64,000 nt of DNA, from positions 62,001 through 126,000 of the forward strand of contig CAZHLJ010000006.1 of the NCBI GenBank assembly GCA_964533215.1, given 5' to 3'. The DNA comes from Bact-08 sp964533215 (lineage in GTDB: Bacteria; Bacteroidota; Bacteroidia; Bacteroidales; UBA932). Shown here piece by piece: positions 33,919 to 41,899 of this stretch (within the stretch, counting starts at the first letter, position 1; the number at the start of each line of letters is the position of its first letter). A program made the translations under genes and the position numbers. The notes beneath the pieces are model-generated. The model was not told where the DNA came from. It did not search any database and saw nothing but the letters and a program-made list of their open reading frames with translations.

Positions 33919-35400
33919 ATGAGAAATTCATTTTACAATCTTAAAAACTTCGGATATTTCCTTGTTTTCTCAATTCTGGTAATAGTTTCCTGCTCAAAAG
34001 AGGGAACGGAGCCTGAAAAGCCGCCAGTGGTTGAATTATCAAAAGAGTTTAATCCTGCAACCGATAAAGTTATCCTAAAACACGAATTTCGCGCAGCATG
34101 GCTTACAACTGTGGGAAATTATGACTGGCCGCCAAAAAATGCTTCACCAGAAGTGCAAAAGGCGGAGTTGATAAGTATTATAGACAAGCTGAAGGATCTG
34201 AATTTCAATGTAATATTATTTCACATAAGGCCTACATCAGATGCATTTTACAAATCCAAACTGGTTCCATGGTCTATCTACCTGACAGGGACGCAAGGTC
34301 AAGATCCGGGCTTTGATCCTCTTCAGGTTGCAATAGACGCAGCCCACGAAAGAGGAATGGAGGTCCATGGCTGGCTCAACCCATACAGAGTCGGCTCAAC
34401 CAGTACAGTTCTGGCATCAAACCATCCTGTTGTGCTTCATCCTGACTGGTGTATAGAATATAGCAACAACAGATACCTTAATCCGGGTATGCCGGAGGTT
34501 CAGGCTCATCTGCAGAGCGTCATTAAAGAGATTATAGACAATTATGATATTGACGGTATTCATTTTGACGACTACTTCTACCCTTCCGGTGCAAAATCAA
34601 CCTCCAACCCATTTGGGTTTAACGACAAGGCCTCTTTTGAACAATATGGCGGCAGCATGAATATTCACACATGGAGAGAAAAGAATGTCGACAATATGGT
34701 AAGAGATGTCAGTCAATTGATTAAAAGCATCAACCCGAAGATTGTATTCGGAATATCACCACAGGGAGTACAGGAAAATTCAATGACAGTATATGCAAAT
34801 GCATTATCCTGGTTACAGAACAAGTGGCTGGACTATCTTGCTCCTCAGATATATTGGCAAATAGGACACCCAACTGCTGACTTCAGCACAGTAATCAGGT
34901 ATTGGGATTCCAATGCAAATGGGACACCTATTATTCCGGGACTGGCTGCATATAAATATGGTGACAGCAATTATCCTGCATATACTCTGCAGGAAATGTT
35001 AAACGAAGTTGCTATGGGCAGATTCTTAAATAGCGTGTCTGGAAATTGCTGGTTCAGAGTTGCATATTTTGCTTCAAACTCACTTGGAAATTATATCAAA
35101 AGCACAATATATCCAGCTCCAAGCCTCATTCCTAAATTGGGATCCTACAACGAAGCTGTGCCTGCAACTCCTTCTGTTAAATTAGATCAGAAGACGATAT
35201 CATGGAATAGTGTAACAAATGCTAAACAATATGCAGTATACGAGCTGGTCAGGGATGGGAAAACAAAGAACTGGAATGCATTGTCCCGTCAATTAAGCTC
35301 CTCTTTATCCTTTACGGGATCATCAGGAAAGAACTACCTGGTTATCGCTGTCAACGGCAAGGAAAAATCGACTTTTGAGAAGGTTGTATATATAAATTAA
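33919..35400 (+). CDS. GHL10/DUF187-type glycoside hydrolase-like lipoprotein
   Basis: A 493-residue lipoprotein with lipobox Cys at residue 25 (VIVSCSKEG). The main domain (about 50-390) is a TIM-barrel of the family-10-like GHL10 group: HEFRAAWLTTVGNYDWP, FHIRPTSDAFY, HGWLNPYR, DGIHFDDYFYP and FGISPQGV are its usual strand-end motifs, with acidic residues in HFDDYF as likely active-site residues. A short fibronectin-III-like domain closes the protein (about 415-493). The substrate is unknown; peptidoglycan-related or other glycans have been suggested for the family. Confidence 0.88.
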   Translation: MRNSFYNLKNFGYFLVFSILVIVSCSKEGTEPEKPPVVELSKEFNPATDKVILKHEFRAAWLTTVGNYDWPPKNASPEVQKAELISIIDKLKDLNFNVILFHIRPTSDAFYKSKLVPWSIYLTGTQGQDPGFDPLQVAIDAAHERGMEVHGWLNPYRVGSTSTVLASNHPVVLHPDWCIEYSNNRYLNPGMPEVQAHLQSVIKEIIDNYDIDGIHFDDYFYPSGAKSTSNPFGFNDKASFEQYGGSMNIHTWREKNVDNMVRDVSQLIKSINPKIVFGISPQGVQENSMTVYANALSWLQNKWLDYLAPQIYWQIGHPTADFSTVIRYWDSNANGTPIIPGLAAYKYGDSNYPAYTLQEMLNEVAMGRFLNSVSGNCWFRVAYFASNSLGNYIKSTIYPAPSLIPKLGSYNEAVPATPSVKLDQKTISWNSVTNAKQYAVYELVRDGKTKNWNALSRQLSSSLSFTGSSGKNYLVIAVNGKEKSTFEKVVYIN

Positions 35401-35419
35401 ACATCTTCAGCAACTCATT

Positions 35420-36817
35420 CTACTTGATTTTCTTAAGGATCCAGTCCGAAATAATTGACAAAGCCTTTGTTGAGAAGGTCTCTGTAATTATTGAGTATTC
35501 TGAAGGCAATCCTGTTTCAGCATTCTGAAAAAGATGGTTAAGTCCCTCTATTTCAATAATAACAACATCATTGTTAATTTTAGCAACACTATTGTTATCT
35601 ATCTGATCTACTTTGACAAAGCAATTTTCTATTGCATTCAGGTTCATTTTTGCCGGCACCTGAAGGTCTTTGCTTCCACAGATTGCCAATATTGGACATT
35701 TCACCTCTCTAAGAGCAATTGCAGGGTCGTATTTTAGGAAAAACAACATCCAAGGAGATGTAATTTGCTCAGCCTGCTGCTTAGCCATCTGGTAAGATGC
35801 CTCTCCTTTTGATGCTGAGATAATCAAACTTATAATTATATTTTTAAGATCGGGATCCTTTTCATATTTATCAATCTTTTTAAATATCTCTTGATTAAGC
35901 TTCGTGTACTCAGAGAGATCTGCCTCAGAGACACCGGAGGCTCTTGCAATAAGCCCCTGCTGCTCCAATATAATTTCAGATCCTTTCACTCCAGGAGCTG
36001 CCAAAAGCACAATAAATGCAATATCGCCCCTATCGCTTGCAACCAACGGAGCAATAATACCCCCCTCACTATGCCCGATAAGTCCGATATTATCACATCT
36101 CACATCTTTTCTACCTTTAAGGAAATCTATCGCGGCATTGGCATCATCTGCAAAATCCAATGTGGTAGCTGAAGAAAAAACACCCTGAGACTCTCCAACC
36201 CCTCTATCGTCGTATCTAAGCACACCTATACCATTTTTTGCAAGATGGTCTGCAATTACAAGAAAAGGTTTATGACCCATAATTTCCTCGTTCCTATCCT
36301 GAGGACCACTGCCGGAAATTAATACAACAACAGGAAAGATTCCCTCTTTTGAAGGTAATGTGAGCGTCCCGGCCAATGTAATTCCCGCTTTTTCATTTCT
36401 AAACCTGACCTCTTCGGAGTAGTATCCAAAAGGTGGCTTTGGCTCCTGTGGCCTTGCAGGACCTTTAATTGCCCTCCTTGAAAGGTTCACCGGAAATGAT
36501 TCTCCTCTCTGTTTAAATGTTCCAATAAACCTGTCATCCGTAAAAACTCCCGAATATTCGATTTCTGAAGCAGAAACCTCAAGCCTTAAAACAGAGTTAT
36601 TTACAAAAGAGATCTTATCTACATGTATGCCTTTAACTCCTTGATCCGGGCTATCCATTGTGGCAAAATAAATGGAGTCCTGCCTTGAAATATTAAAGAC
36701 AATTCTAAGCTCCATACTTCGAGCCTTAATGATTCCATTCCAACTTCCCTCAATGGATTGTGAGAGAGAGGAGATTGAGGTTAAAATCATCCCCAACAAT
36801 AATAAAGGCCATTTCAT
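35420..36817 (-). CDS. Exported alpha/beta hydrolase (prolyl-oligopeptidase/DLH-like)
   Basis: A 465-residue protein with a signal peptide (LLLLGMILTSISSLSQ). Residues about 20-115 form a beta-rich lipocalin-like domain; the alpha/beta hydrolase follows with the oxyanion region LISGSGPQDRNE, RYDDRGVGES, nucleophile elbow GHSEGG (Ser), ICGSKDLQVP (Asp) and GLNHLFQ (His), so the triad is complete. I choose the ATG at 36817 since it begins the signal peptide; an upstream ATG at 36937 would add 40 residues and run across umuD. It may be an esterase or peptidase; substrate unknown. Confidence 0.88.
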   Translation of the reverse strand: MKWPLLLLGMILTSISSLSQSIEGSWNGIIKARSMELRIVFNISRQDSIYFATMDSPDQGVKGIHVDKISFVNNSVLRLEVSASEIEYSGVFTDDRFIGTFKQRGESFPVNLSRRAIKGPARPQEPKPPFGYYSEEVRFRNEKAGITLAGTLTLPSKEGIFPVVVLISGSGPQDRNEEIMGHKPFLVIADHLAKNGIGVLRYDDRGVGESQGVFSSATTLDFADDANAAIDFLKGRKDVRCDNIGLIGHSEGGIIAPLVASDRGDIAFIVLLAAPGVKGSEIILEQQGLIARASGVSEADLSEYTKLNQEIFKKIDKYEKDPDLKNIIISLIISASKGEASYQMAKQQAEQITSPWMLFFLKYDPAIALREVKCPILAICGSKDLQVPAKMNLNAIENCFVKVDQIDNNSVAKINNDVVIIEIEGLNHLFQNAETGLPSEYSIITETFSTKALSIISDWILKKIK

Positions 36818-36855
36818 ACAAAAATTATAATATATGTAAAGTATGAATATTTTTT

Positions 36856-36863
36856 TAAATTTG
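36856..36863 (+). promoter_or_regulatory. Candidate -7 box for the umuD operon
   Basis: TAAATTTG matches TAnnTTTG and ends nine bases before the ATG at 36873. It lies downstream of another in-frame ATG (36843), which argues that 36873 is the real start. The leader would be only a few bases. I see no recognisable LexA box, but the operator of this phylum is not well known to me. Confidence 0.45.
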
Positions 36864-36872
36864 GAAAAATTA

Positions 36873-37313
36873 ATGGCAACAATGAAGCCTGACAATATTG
36901 AATTTTCAAGACCTGACGTTGGAAAAGATCTATACATACCTATAGCCGAAAGTCCGGTCCATGCAGGATTCCCTTCTCCGGCTGAGAATTTTATTGAAAA
37001 TAAGATGGATCTTAACAGGGCTCTTGTAAAAAACCCATCTTCTACTTTTTTTGCAAGAGTAAAAGGGGAAAGTATGATAGAAGATGGAATAGATGATGGG
37101 GATTTGCTTATAATAGATAAATCGGTTGACCCTTTTGATGGATGCCTGGCTGTTTGCTTTATCGATGGAGATTTTACACTGAAAAGAGTCCGCCAGGAAG
37201 ACGATCACCTTCTCCTTATACCTGCAAATAAGAGATTCAAACCTATCAAGGTCGATAAGGATAACAATTTTCTGTTATGGGGTGTTGTTAAGTATATAAT
37301 AAAGAAAGTGTGA
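36873..37313 (+). CDS. umuD: UmuD-like S24 self-cleaving protein
   Basis: A 146-residue LexA/UmuD-type protein. The Ala31-Gly32 cleavage site (VHAGFPSP), Ser67 in VKGESM and Lys104 in FTLKRV form the autoproteolysis machinery. By family, RecA-stimulated cleavage yields UmuD', which joins UmuC as the error-prone polymerase V. There is no DNA-binding domain, separating it from LexA. It is first in a three-gene unit; its stop TGA shares a base with the ATG of the VanZ-like gene. Confidence 0.93.
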   Translation: MATMKPDNIEFSRPDVGKDLYIPIAESPVHAGFPSPAENFIENKMDLNRALVKNPSSTFFARVKGESMIEDGIDDGDLLIIDKSVDPFDGCLAVCFIDGDFTLKRVRQEDDHLLLIPANKRFKPIKVDKDNNFLLWGVVKYIIKKV

Positions 37314-37714
37314 TGAAAAAAATCTCCAAGCTGTTCAAATGCCTTTTTTTCTTTTATCTTGCGACATTACTGACTCTTATGATAGTCACAATCAGAACAG
37401 ACAAAATAGAAATTCCTACACAGCTATTTGGAATAGATATTGACAAAATCGTGCATTTCACCCTCTTTCTTCCCTATCCGTTTTTAATATGGCTGGCTTT
37501 TAGGGATTCATTAAAGCGCCGATTCAAAAATTTATCCATTGCCTTTATAGCCTTCTCGGGCATCTTGCTTGCATTTTGCACCGAATATGCTCAGCACTTT
37601 AATCCTGACAGGAATTACGACCCAAAGGACATCCTTGCAAATATATTATCCATTGTTGTAGGCACTCTTCTTTTAGCTGCTATCAGATATGTTTGGACTA
37701 GTAGATTGCAATAA
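37313..37714 (+). CDS. VanZ-like small membrane protein inside the umuDC operon
   Basis: A 133-residue inner-membrane protein with about four transmembrane helices (CLFFFYLATLLTLMIVT, HFTLFLPYPFLIWLAF, IAFIAFSGILLAF, ILSIVVGTLLLAAIRYV). The IDKIVHFTLF and CTEYAQHFNPDRNYDPKDILAN segments are diagnostic of the VanZ-like family. The ATG at 37313 overlaps the umuD stop by one base, and its last 26 bases overlap umuC, so all three genes appear translationally coupled. Family members occur widely outside glycopeptide resistance, so a resistance role is not implied. Confidence 0.88.
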   Translation: MKKISKLFKCLFFFYLATLLTLMIVTIRTDKIEIPTQLFGIDIDKIVHFTLFLPYPFLIWLAFRDSLKRRFKNLSIAFIAFSGILLAFCTEYAQHFNPDRNYDPKDILANILSIVVGTLLLAAIRYVWTSRLQ

Positions 37715-38948
37715 CTTCTTTGTAAGCTGTGAAAGAGTATTCAATCCGGCACTTAACGGGAAGCCGGTTGTGGTACTTAGCAACAATGACGGGTGTGTCA
37801 TATCTCGTTCAAACGAAGCTAAGGCTTTAGGAATCAAAATGGGGGAACCAGCATTCAAAATTGCGGGCTTAGCCAGGAAAGAGAATGTTGCCATCTTTTC
37901 TTCCAACTATGTTTTGTATGGCGACATGTCCGAAAGAGTAATGAGTTGCATCCGAAATTATGTACCAGGAATAGAGATATATTCAATAGACGAGGCTTTC
38001 CTTGATTTCAATGGTGTAAATGAAGTTCAGTTGAAAAGACTTGGGGAGGAGATTGCAAAAAACACATACAGAAATACAGGCATTCCTGTAAGTATTGGAA
38101 TTTCCCACACAAAAACCTTGGCAAAGATTGCAAGCAAGCTAAGCAAGAAATATGCTGGGTTTAAGGGCTCTTGCCTGATGTATAAGGATGTTGACATAAA
38201 AAAGGTTCTAAAGACATACCCTATTGAAGATATCTGGGGTATTGGGAGAAGACATTCCAAAATGCTTATAAACAACCATATAAACACAGCATTGGATTTT
38301 ATCAACTCACCTCCTGAATGGGTAAGATCAAAAATGAGCATAGTGGGTCTAAAGACATGGAAAGAACTTAGAGGGGAGGCCTGCATAACATTTGAGGACT
38401 CAATTAATGAAAAAAAGCAAATATGTACCAGCAGGAGTTTCTCTTCAGAACTGACAAATATGGAAGACCTATACCAGGCTGTCGCATATTTCACAAGTTC
38501 TTGTTCAGAAAAACTACGGAAACAAAAAAGCGTTTGCGGACAGGTTCAAGTGTTTATTCTTACAAACTATTTCAAGGAAGATATGCCGCAACAATACCAG
38601 AGCATGGTTGTACCACTGGAAGTCGCTACCGATAGTACATTGGAATTGACAAAAGTGTCATGCAGAGCTCTGGAAAAGATATTCAAACTCGGATATGGAT
38701 ATAAAAAAGCTGGGGTGATTTTTTCCAGAATTACCAAAAAGGTAGAGACAAGTGGTAGCCTATTTTGTGAGTTCGACAAGGAAAAACATTCCCATCTTAT
38801 GTTGGCATTAGACGAGGTGAACAAAAAATATGGAAAGAATTCGATAGTTACAGCAGCTCAGGGCGTAGAGAGTATTAAAGCTTTATCTGACCATCTTTCC
38901 AAAAGATTTACAACCAATTGGGATGACATTATTGAAGTAAAAATTTAA
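37689..38948 (+). CDS. umuC: Y-family DNA polymerase UmuC
   Basis: A 419-residue translesion polymerase catalytic subunit. The first metal Asp is in GLVDCNNFFVSCERVF at the very N-terminus, the second catalytic pair is YSIDEAFLDF near residue 100, and thumb/little-finger regions follow (DIWGIGRRHSKML near 180). It pairs with umuD two genes upstream. Its last 20 bases overlap the convergent amylase gene. Length is normal for UmuC. Confidence 0.95.
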   Translation: MFGLVDCNNFFVSCERVFNPALNGKPVVVLSNNDGCVISRSNEAKALGIKMGEPAFKIAGLARKENVAIFSSNYVLYGDMSERVMSCIRNYVPGIEIYSIDEAFLDFNGVNEVQLKRLGEEIAKNTYRNTGIPVSIGISHTKTLAKIASKLSKKYAGFKGSCLMYKDVDIKKVLKTYPIEDIWGIGRRHSKMLINNHINTALDFINSPPEWVRSKMSIVGLKTWKELRGEACITFEDSINEKKQICTSRSFSSELTNMEDLYQAVAYFTSSCSEKLRKQKSVCGQVQVFILTNYFKEDMPQQYQSMVVPLEVATDSTLELTKVSCRALEKIFKLGYGYKKAGVIFSRITKKVETSGSLFCEFDKEKHSHLMLALDEVNKKYGKNSIVTAAQGVESIKALSDHLSKRFTTNWDDIIEVKI

Positions 38949-40608
38949 TTACTCGAATATCGTTTGCTCCTACTTCTACATTATATGGAGACCTTAAAGA
39001 GAGAAGCTCATGAACATCCGTTGAAGATATCAGATCTTCACCATAACTTAAAAACTGATCCTTTATCATAAAATAATCAAAGGAATGTATAGGAATGTTT
39101 ATTTTCAGATTCCTGGCCCTGCTCTCAAAGTTGGCCACTACTAAAATAAGCTCTCCTTCTTCATATCTAAGGAAAGCATAATGATAGAATGGGTCAAAGT
39201 AATCTGATCTGCCGTTTATGTAAGAGAGGTCATAAGTCTTACCCGTTTTGAATGCAGGTTCATTAAGAGCAATGTTGAGAAGTCTCTTGTAGTTGTTTCT
39301 CAGAGGTGGCTCTTGGTCGGTTTCCCTCCACTTTCGGATGGTTTCAACAGACCAGTAGTCAAAAATGGATGTCCTGCCGTTCAAGTCACTAAATCCTTCC
39401 GAATCCATACCTTTCTCTCCAAGTTCCTGTCCAAAATAGAGAATGAAAGGTGTCGTATTCAGCAGAAGAGAGACAGCCAAGGCAGGAATTGCCAGATATG
39501 GATCACCTAGAAAAAAATCTGAGGCAATTCGTTGTTCATCATGGTTTTCAAGAAAATTAACCATTTTGTTCAGATTATCTCCCAAAGACTGCCAACAACC
39601 TGTGATTGAAGATGCTGATGACTCACCTCTTAAAATTCTCTTTAAATTATCATAAAGACCAACCTTATCATATAAATAGTCAAACCCTCCGGAATTAATA
39701 TAGACGGAATACTGCTCCGGTTTGTATATCTCTGCAATAAACAGGGTTTTAGGATTATTCTTTTTTATACTTTTTATAGCCCATTTCCAATACTCCACAG
39801 GCACCATCTCCGCCATATCGCATCTGAAACCATCTACTCCAAGGTTTACCCAATATTGGAGGACACTCTTCATCTTTTTCCATGTGTCAGGAACAGGATT
39901 GAAATAGCCGCGTTCCTGATCAAGATAGTCTACTCCATAATTCAACTTGACAGTCTCATACCAATCAAAAACACCAGGATCTGGACGGAAGCAATCATTT
40001 CCGGTAACACGTGCTGGAAATTCTTCATATTTTATTGTTTCTTCACTATTTACAACAGGCAACTTTAAGTTCTCATTTAATATATAGTAGAAGTTATTCA
40101 TGGGGTGGAAAGCATAATCTTTCTTGTCCCTCAATCCAAAATCATCAACGCCTTTTGGTGCATTGTCGGAATGGTAACATCTGGCAACATGATTTGGAAT
40201 GTAATCGATAATAACTTTAATATCTAGTTTGTGACATCTTTCTATCAACTCCACAAATTCTCCTATTCTGTTGGAAACATCTATTGCAAGGTCGGGATCC
40301 ACATCAAAATAATCCTTTACCGCAAATGGAGAACCAGCCTCACCCTTAACAAGACATTTATAATCAGGAGCAATTTGATCACTTGAATAATCTGTTTTGG
40401 TAGCATGCTCCAATACACCTGTAAACCAAATATGTGTGCAACCCAATTCTTTTATTGAAAGAATAGTTTTATTGTCAAAATCATTAAATTTTCCCGAACC
40501 ATTCACCATAAAAGAAGAATTGGGAACACAACTATCATTTGTGTTCCCAAACAACCGAGGTAATACTTGGTATATTATAAACTTCTCCTGCACAGGAAAA
40601 TTTACCAA
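38929..40608 (-). CDS. GH13 alpha-amylase-family glycosidase
   Basis: A 559-residue cytoplasmic TIM-barrel glycosidase without a signal peptide. Family regions: DYIPNHVA (region I), GVDGFRCDMAEMVP (nucleophile Asp), TLFIAEIYKPE (acid/base Glu) and NFLENHDEQRI (third Asp). An elongated insertion (about 105-215) and a C-terminal beta domain are present. It probably acts on maltodextrins or glycogen-derived glucan. It overlaps the end of the phosphofructokinase gene by seven bases, so the pair is co-expressed. Exact specificity is unknown. Confidence 0.9.
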   Translation of the reverse strand: MVNFPVQEKFIIYQVLPRLFGNTNDSCVPNSSFMVNGSGKFNDFDNKTILSIKELGCTHIWFTGVLEHATKTDYSSDQIAPDYKCLVKGEAGSPFAVKDYFDVDPDLAIDVSNRIGEFVELIERCHKLDIKVIIDYIPNHVARCYHSDNAPKGVDDFGLRDKKDYAFHPMNNFYYILNENLKLPVVNSEETIKYEEFPARVTGNDCFRPDPGVFDWYETVKLNYGVDYLDQERGYFNPVPDTWKKMKSVLQYWVNLGVDGFRCDMAEMVPVEYWKWAIKSIKKNNPKTLFIAEIYKPEQYSVYINSGGFDYLYDKVGLYDNLKRILRGESSASSITGCWQSLGDNLNKMVNFLENHDEQRIASDFFLGDPYLAIPALAVSLLLNTTPFILYFGQELGEKGMDSEGFSDLNGRTSIFDYWSVETIRKWRETDQEPPLRNNYKRLLNIALNEPAFKTGKTYDLSYINGRSDYFDPFYHYAFLRYEEGELILVVANFESRARNLKINIPIHSFDYFMIKDQFLSYGEDLISSTDVHELLSLRSPYNVEVGANDIRVIKFLLQ

Positions 40609-41834
40609 TTTAATATTTTGTTAAAGTCGTATTCTTCCGGATTCTTAAGATATGCCCTTGCAGCTTCGTAATCATCTTTAGTTACATAATGCATGATATT
40701 GTTTATGATAGCCTGAACCCTGTCAGATTCAAGACTTACCCCTCTAGGTGGGATTTTACCTGTCACAGGATCTTGAATGTCTTTAAGATAAAGTGGCTTA
40801 ACCTTTCCGAGGTGGTCAATATACACCATACAGCCCGTCATTCCCTCAGTAAACAGCTGATGTACGCCTATTCCCAACTCTGTACAATAAACCAGATCGT
40901 AGGCACTTGGATACTGACATCTTAACTCATAACCCATTTCAACAGGACGTACTTTCGTTTTCAGACCTAATTCCACAAGTCTTTTTTCAAGCATTTCGCA
41001 AAAAATGTGAGCCTTGGAAACTTTACCCAGTTCCGGATGCCCATGTTCGTCATATGAAAAAGTGACTCCGGACTTACTAAGTTCCTCACTGCTGAGTTCA
41101 TGAAAGACTCCTTCTGAAATCATTACTGAACCATATTTTATTCCCAGAATCATCCTCTTAACAATAGATGAGACAGCCAGTTTAATTATCTTATCCAGAG
41201 AGATTGGAGTCTTGTTGAACATTTCTGGAATGACAATCATAGGATAGTGAGCCGCAGCTCCAATTCCAAATGCAAGATGGCCGGCAGAACGGCCCATAGC
41301 GCATACTACAAACCAGTTGCTGCTTGTCCTTGCATCTTCATATACTGTAGTTGCAAGCCTTGCTCCCTCTGATTTTGCAGATTCATAACCAAAAGTAGGT
41401 CTTTGCAGTGGCAATGGCAGGTCGTTATCAATAGTTTTTGGAACATGGATATTAGATATGCTGTGATTGTGTTCACTAAGGAATTTTGCCACCCTGTTTG
41501 CAGTTGAGGCAGTATCGTCACCACCTATGGTAACCAGCAATTGAATATTGTTCTCAACAAAAAAACCCAAGTTGAAGTTCTGTTCGAAATCGGTAGCAGA
41601 TGGTTTATATCTGCTCATAATCAAAAATGAGCCACCCCTATTGAAAATTGAATCTGCCAATAAAAAATCCAACTCAGTATATTCTGGATTTTTGGTAAAC
41701 AGACCTTTGTAACCTCCGTGCAATCCTATTACACGATACCCATTAGAAATGAAAGTTTTAGCAATACTCCCTACAACGGTGTTCATTCCTGGTGCGGGGC
41801 CTCCTCCTGTTAAAATTACAATTGATTTTTTCAT
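40602..41834 (-). CDS. Phosphofructokinase, probably pyrophosphate-dependent
   Basis: A 410-residue PfkA-superfamily enzyme phosphorylating fructose-6-phosphate. The phosphoryl-donor loop begins GGGPAPGMN; the donor-specificity motif is GGDDTAST and the catalytic motif is PKTIDND. ATP enzymes usually have GGDGS and PGTID; Asp in GGDD and Lys in PKTID are the marks of PPi-dependent enzymes, so I infer a reversible PPi-PFK. The sugar-binding CAMGRSAGHLAFGIG region is normal. It is first of a two-gene unit with the GH13 gene, linking glucan breakdown to glycolysis. Confidence 0.9.
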   Translation of the reverse strand: MKKSIVILTGGGPAPGMNTVVGSIAKTFISNGYRVIGLHGGYKGLFTKNPEYTELDFLLADSIFNRGGSFLIMSRYKPSATDFEQNFNLGFFVENNIQLLVTIGGDDTASTANRVAKFLSEHNHSISNIHVPKTIDNDLPLPLQRPTFGYESAKSEGARLATTVYEDARTSSNWFVVCAMGRSAGHLAFGIGAAAHYPMIVIPEMFNKTPISLDKIIKLAVSSIVKRMILGIKYGSVMISEGVFHELSSEELSKSGVTFSYDEHGHPELGKVSKAHIFCEMLEKRLVELGLKTKVRPVEMGYELRCQYPSAYDLVYCTELGIGVHQLFTEGMTGCMVYIDHLGKVKPLYLKDIQDPVTGKIPPRGVSLESDRVQAIINNIMHYVTKDDYEAARAYLKNPEEYDFNKILNW

Positions 41835-41853
41835 CTTTTATTAATTGAGTGGG

Positions 41854-41861
41854 CAAAGGTA
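41854..41861 (-). promoter_or_regulatory. Candidate -7 box for the phosphofructokinase-amylase unit
   Basis: The minus strand reads TACCTTTG, matching TAnnTTTG, 19 bases before the ATG at 41834. No -33 match. It lies 19 bases from the divergent ligA -7 box. Confidence 0.4.
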
Positions 41862-41880
41862 ATAATAATTAAAAAATATC

Positions 41881-41888
41881 TAAATTTG
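41881..41888 (+). promoter_or_regulatory. Candidate -7 box for ligA
   Basis: TAAATTTG matches TAnnTTTG and ends 11 bases before the ligA ATG, implying a leader of only a few bases. No TTTG at the -33 position. Confidence 0.4.
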
Positions 41889-41899
41889 TACAATAAATT

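Noticed and set aside
37313..37714. Glycopeptide resistance via VanZ
   Set aside because: No other van genes are present and VanZ-like proteins are widespread with unrelated roles.
38027..38494. 155-codon antisense frame inside umuC
   Set aside because: No recognisable domain and fully contained in an intact gene.
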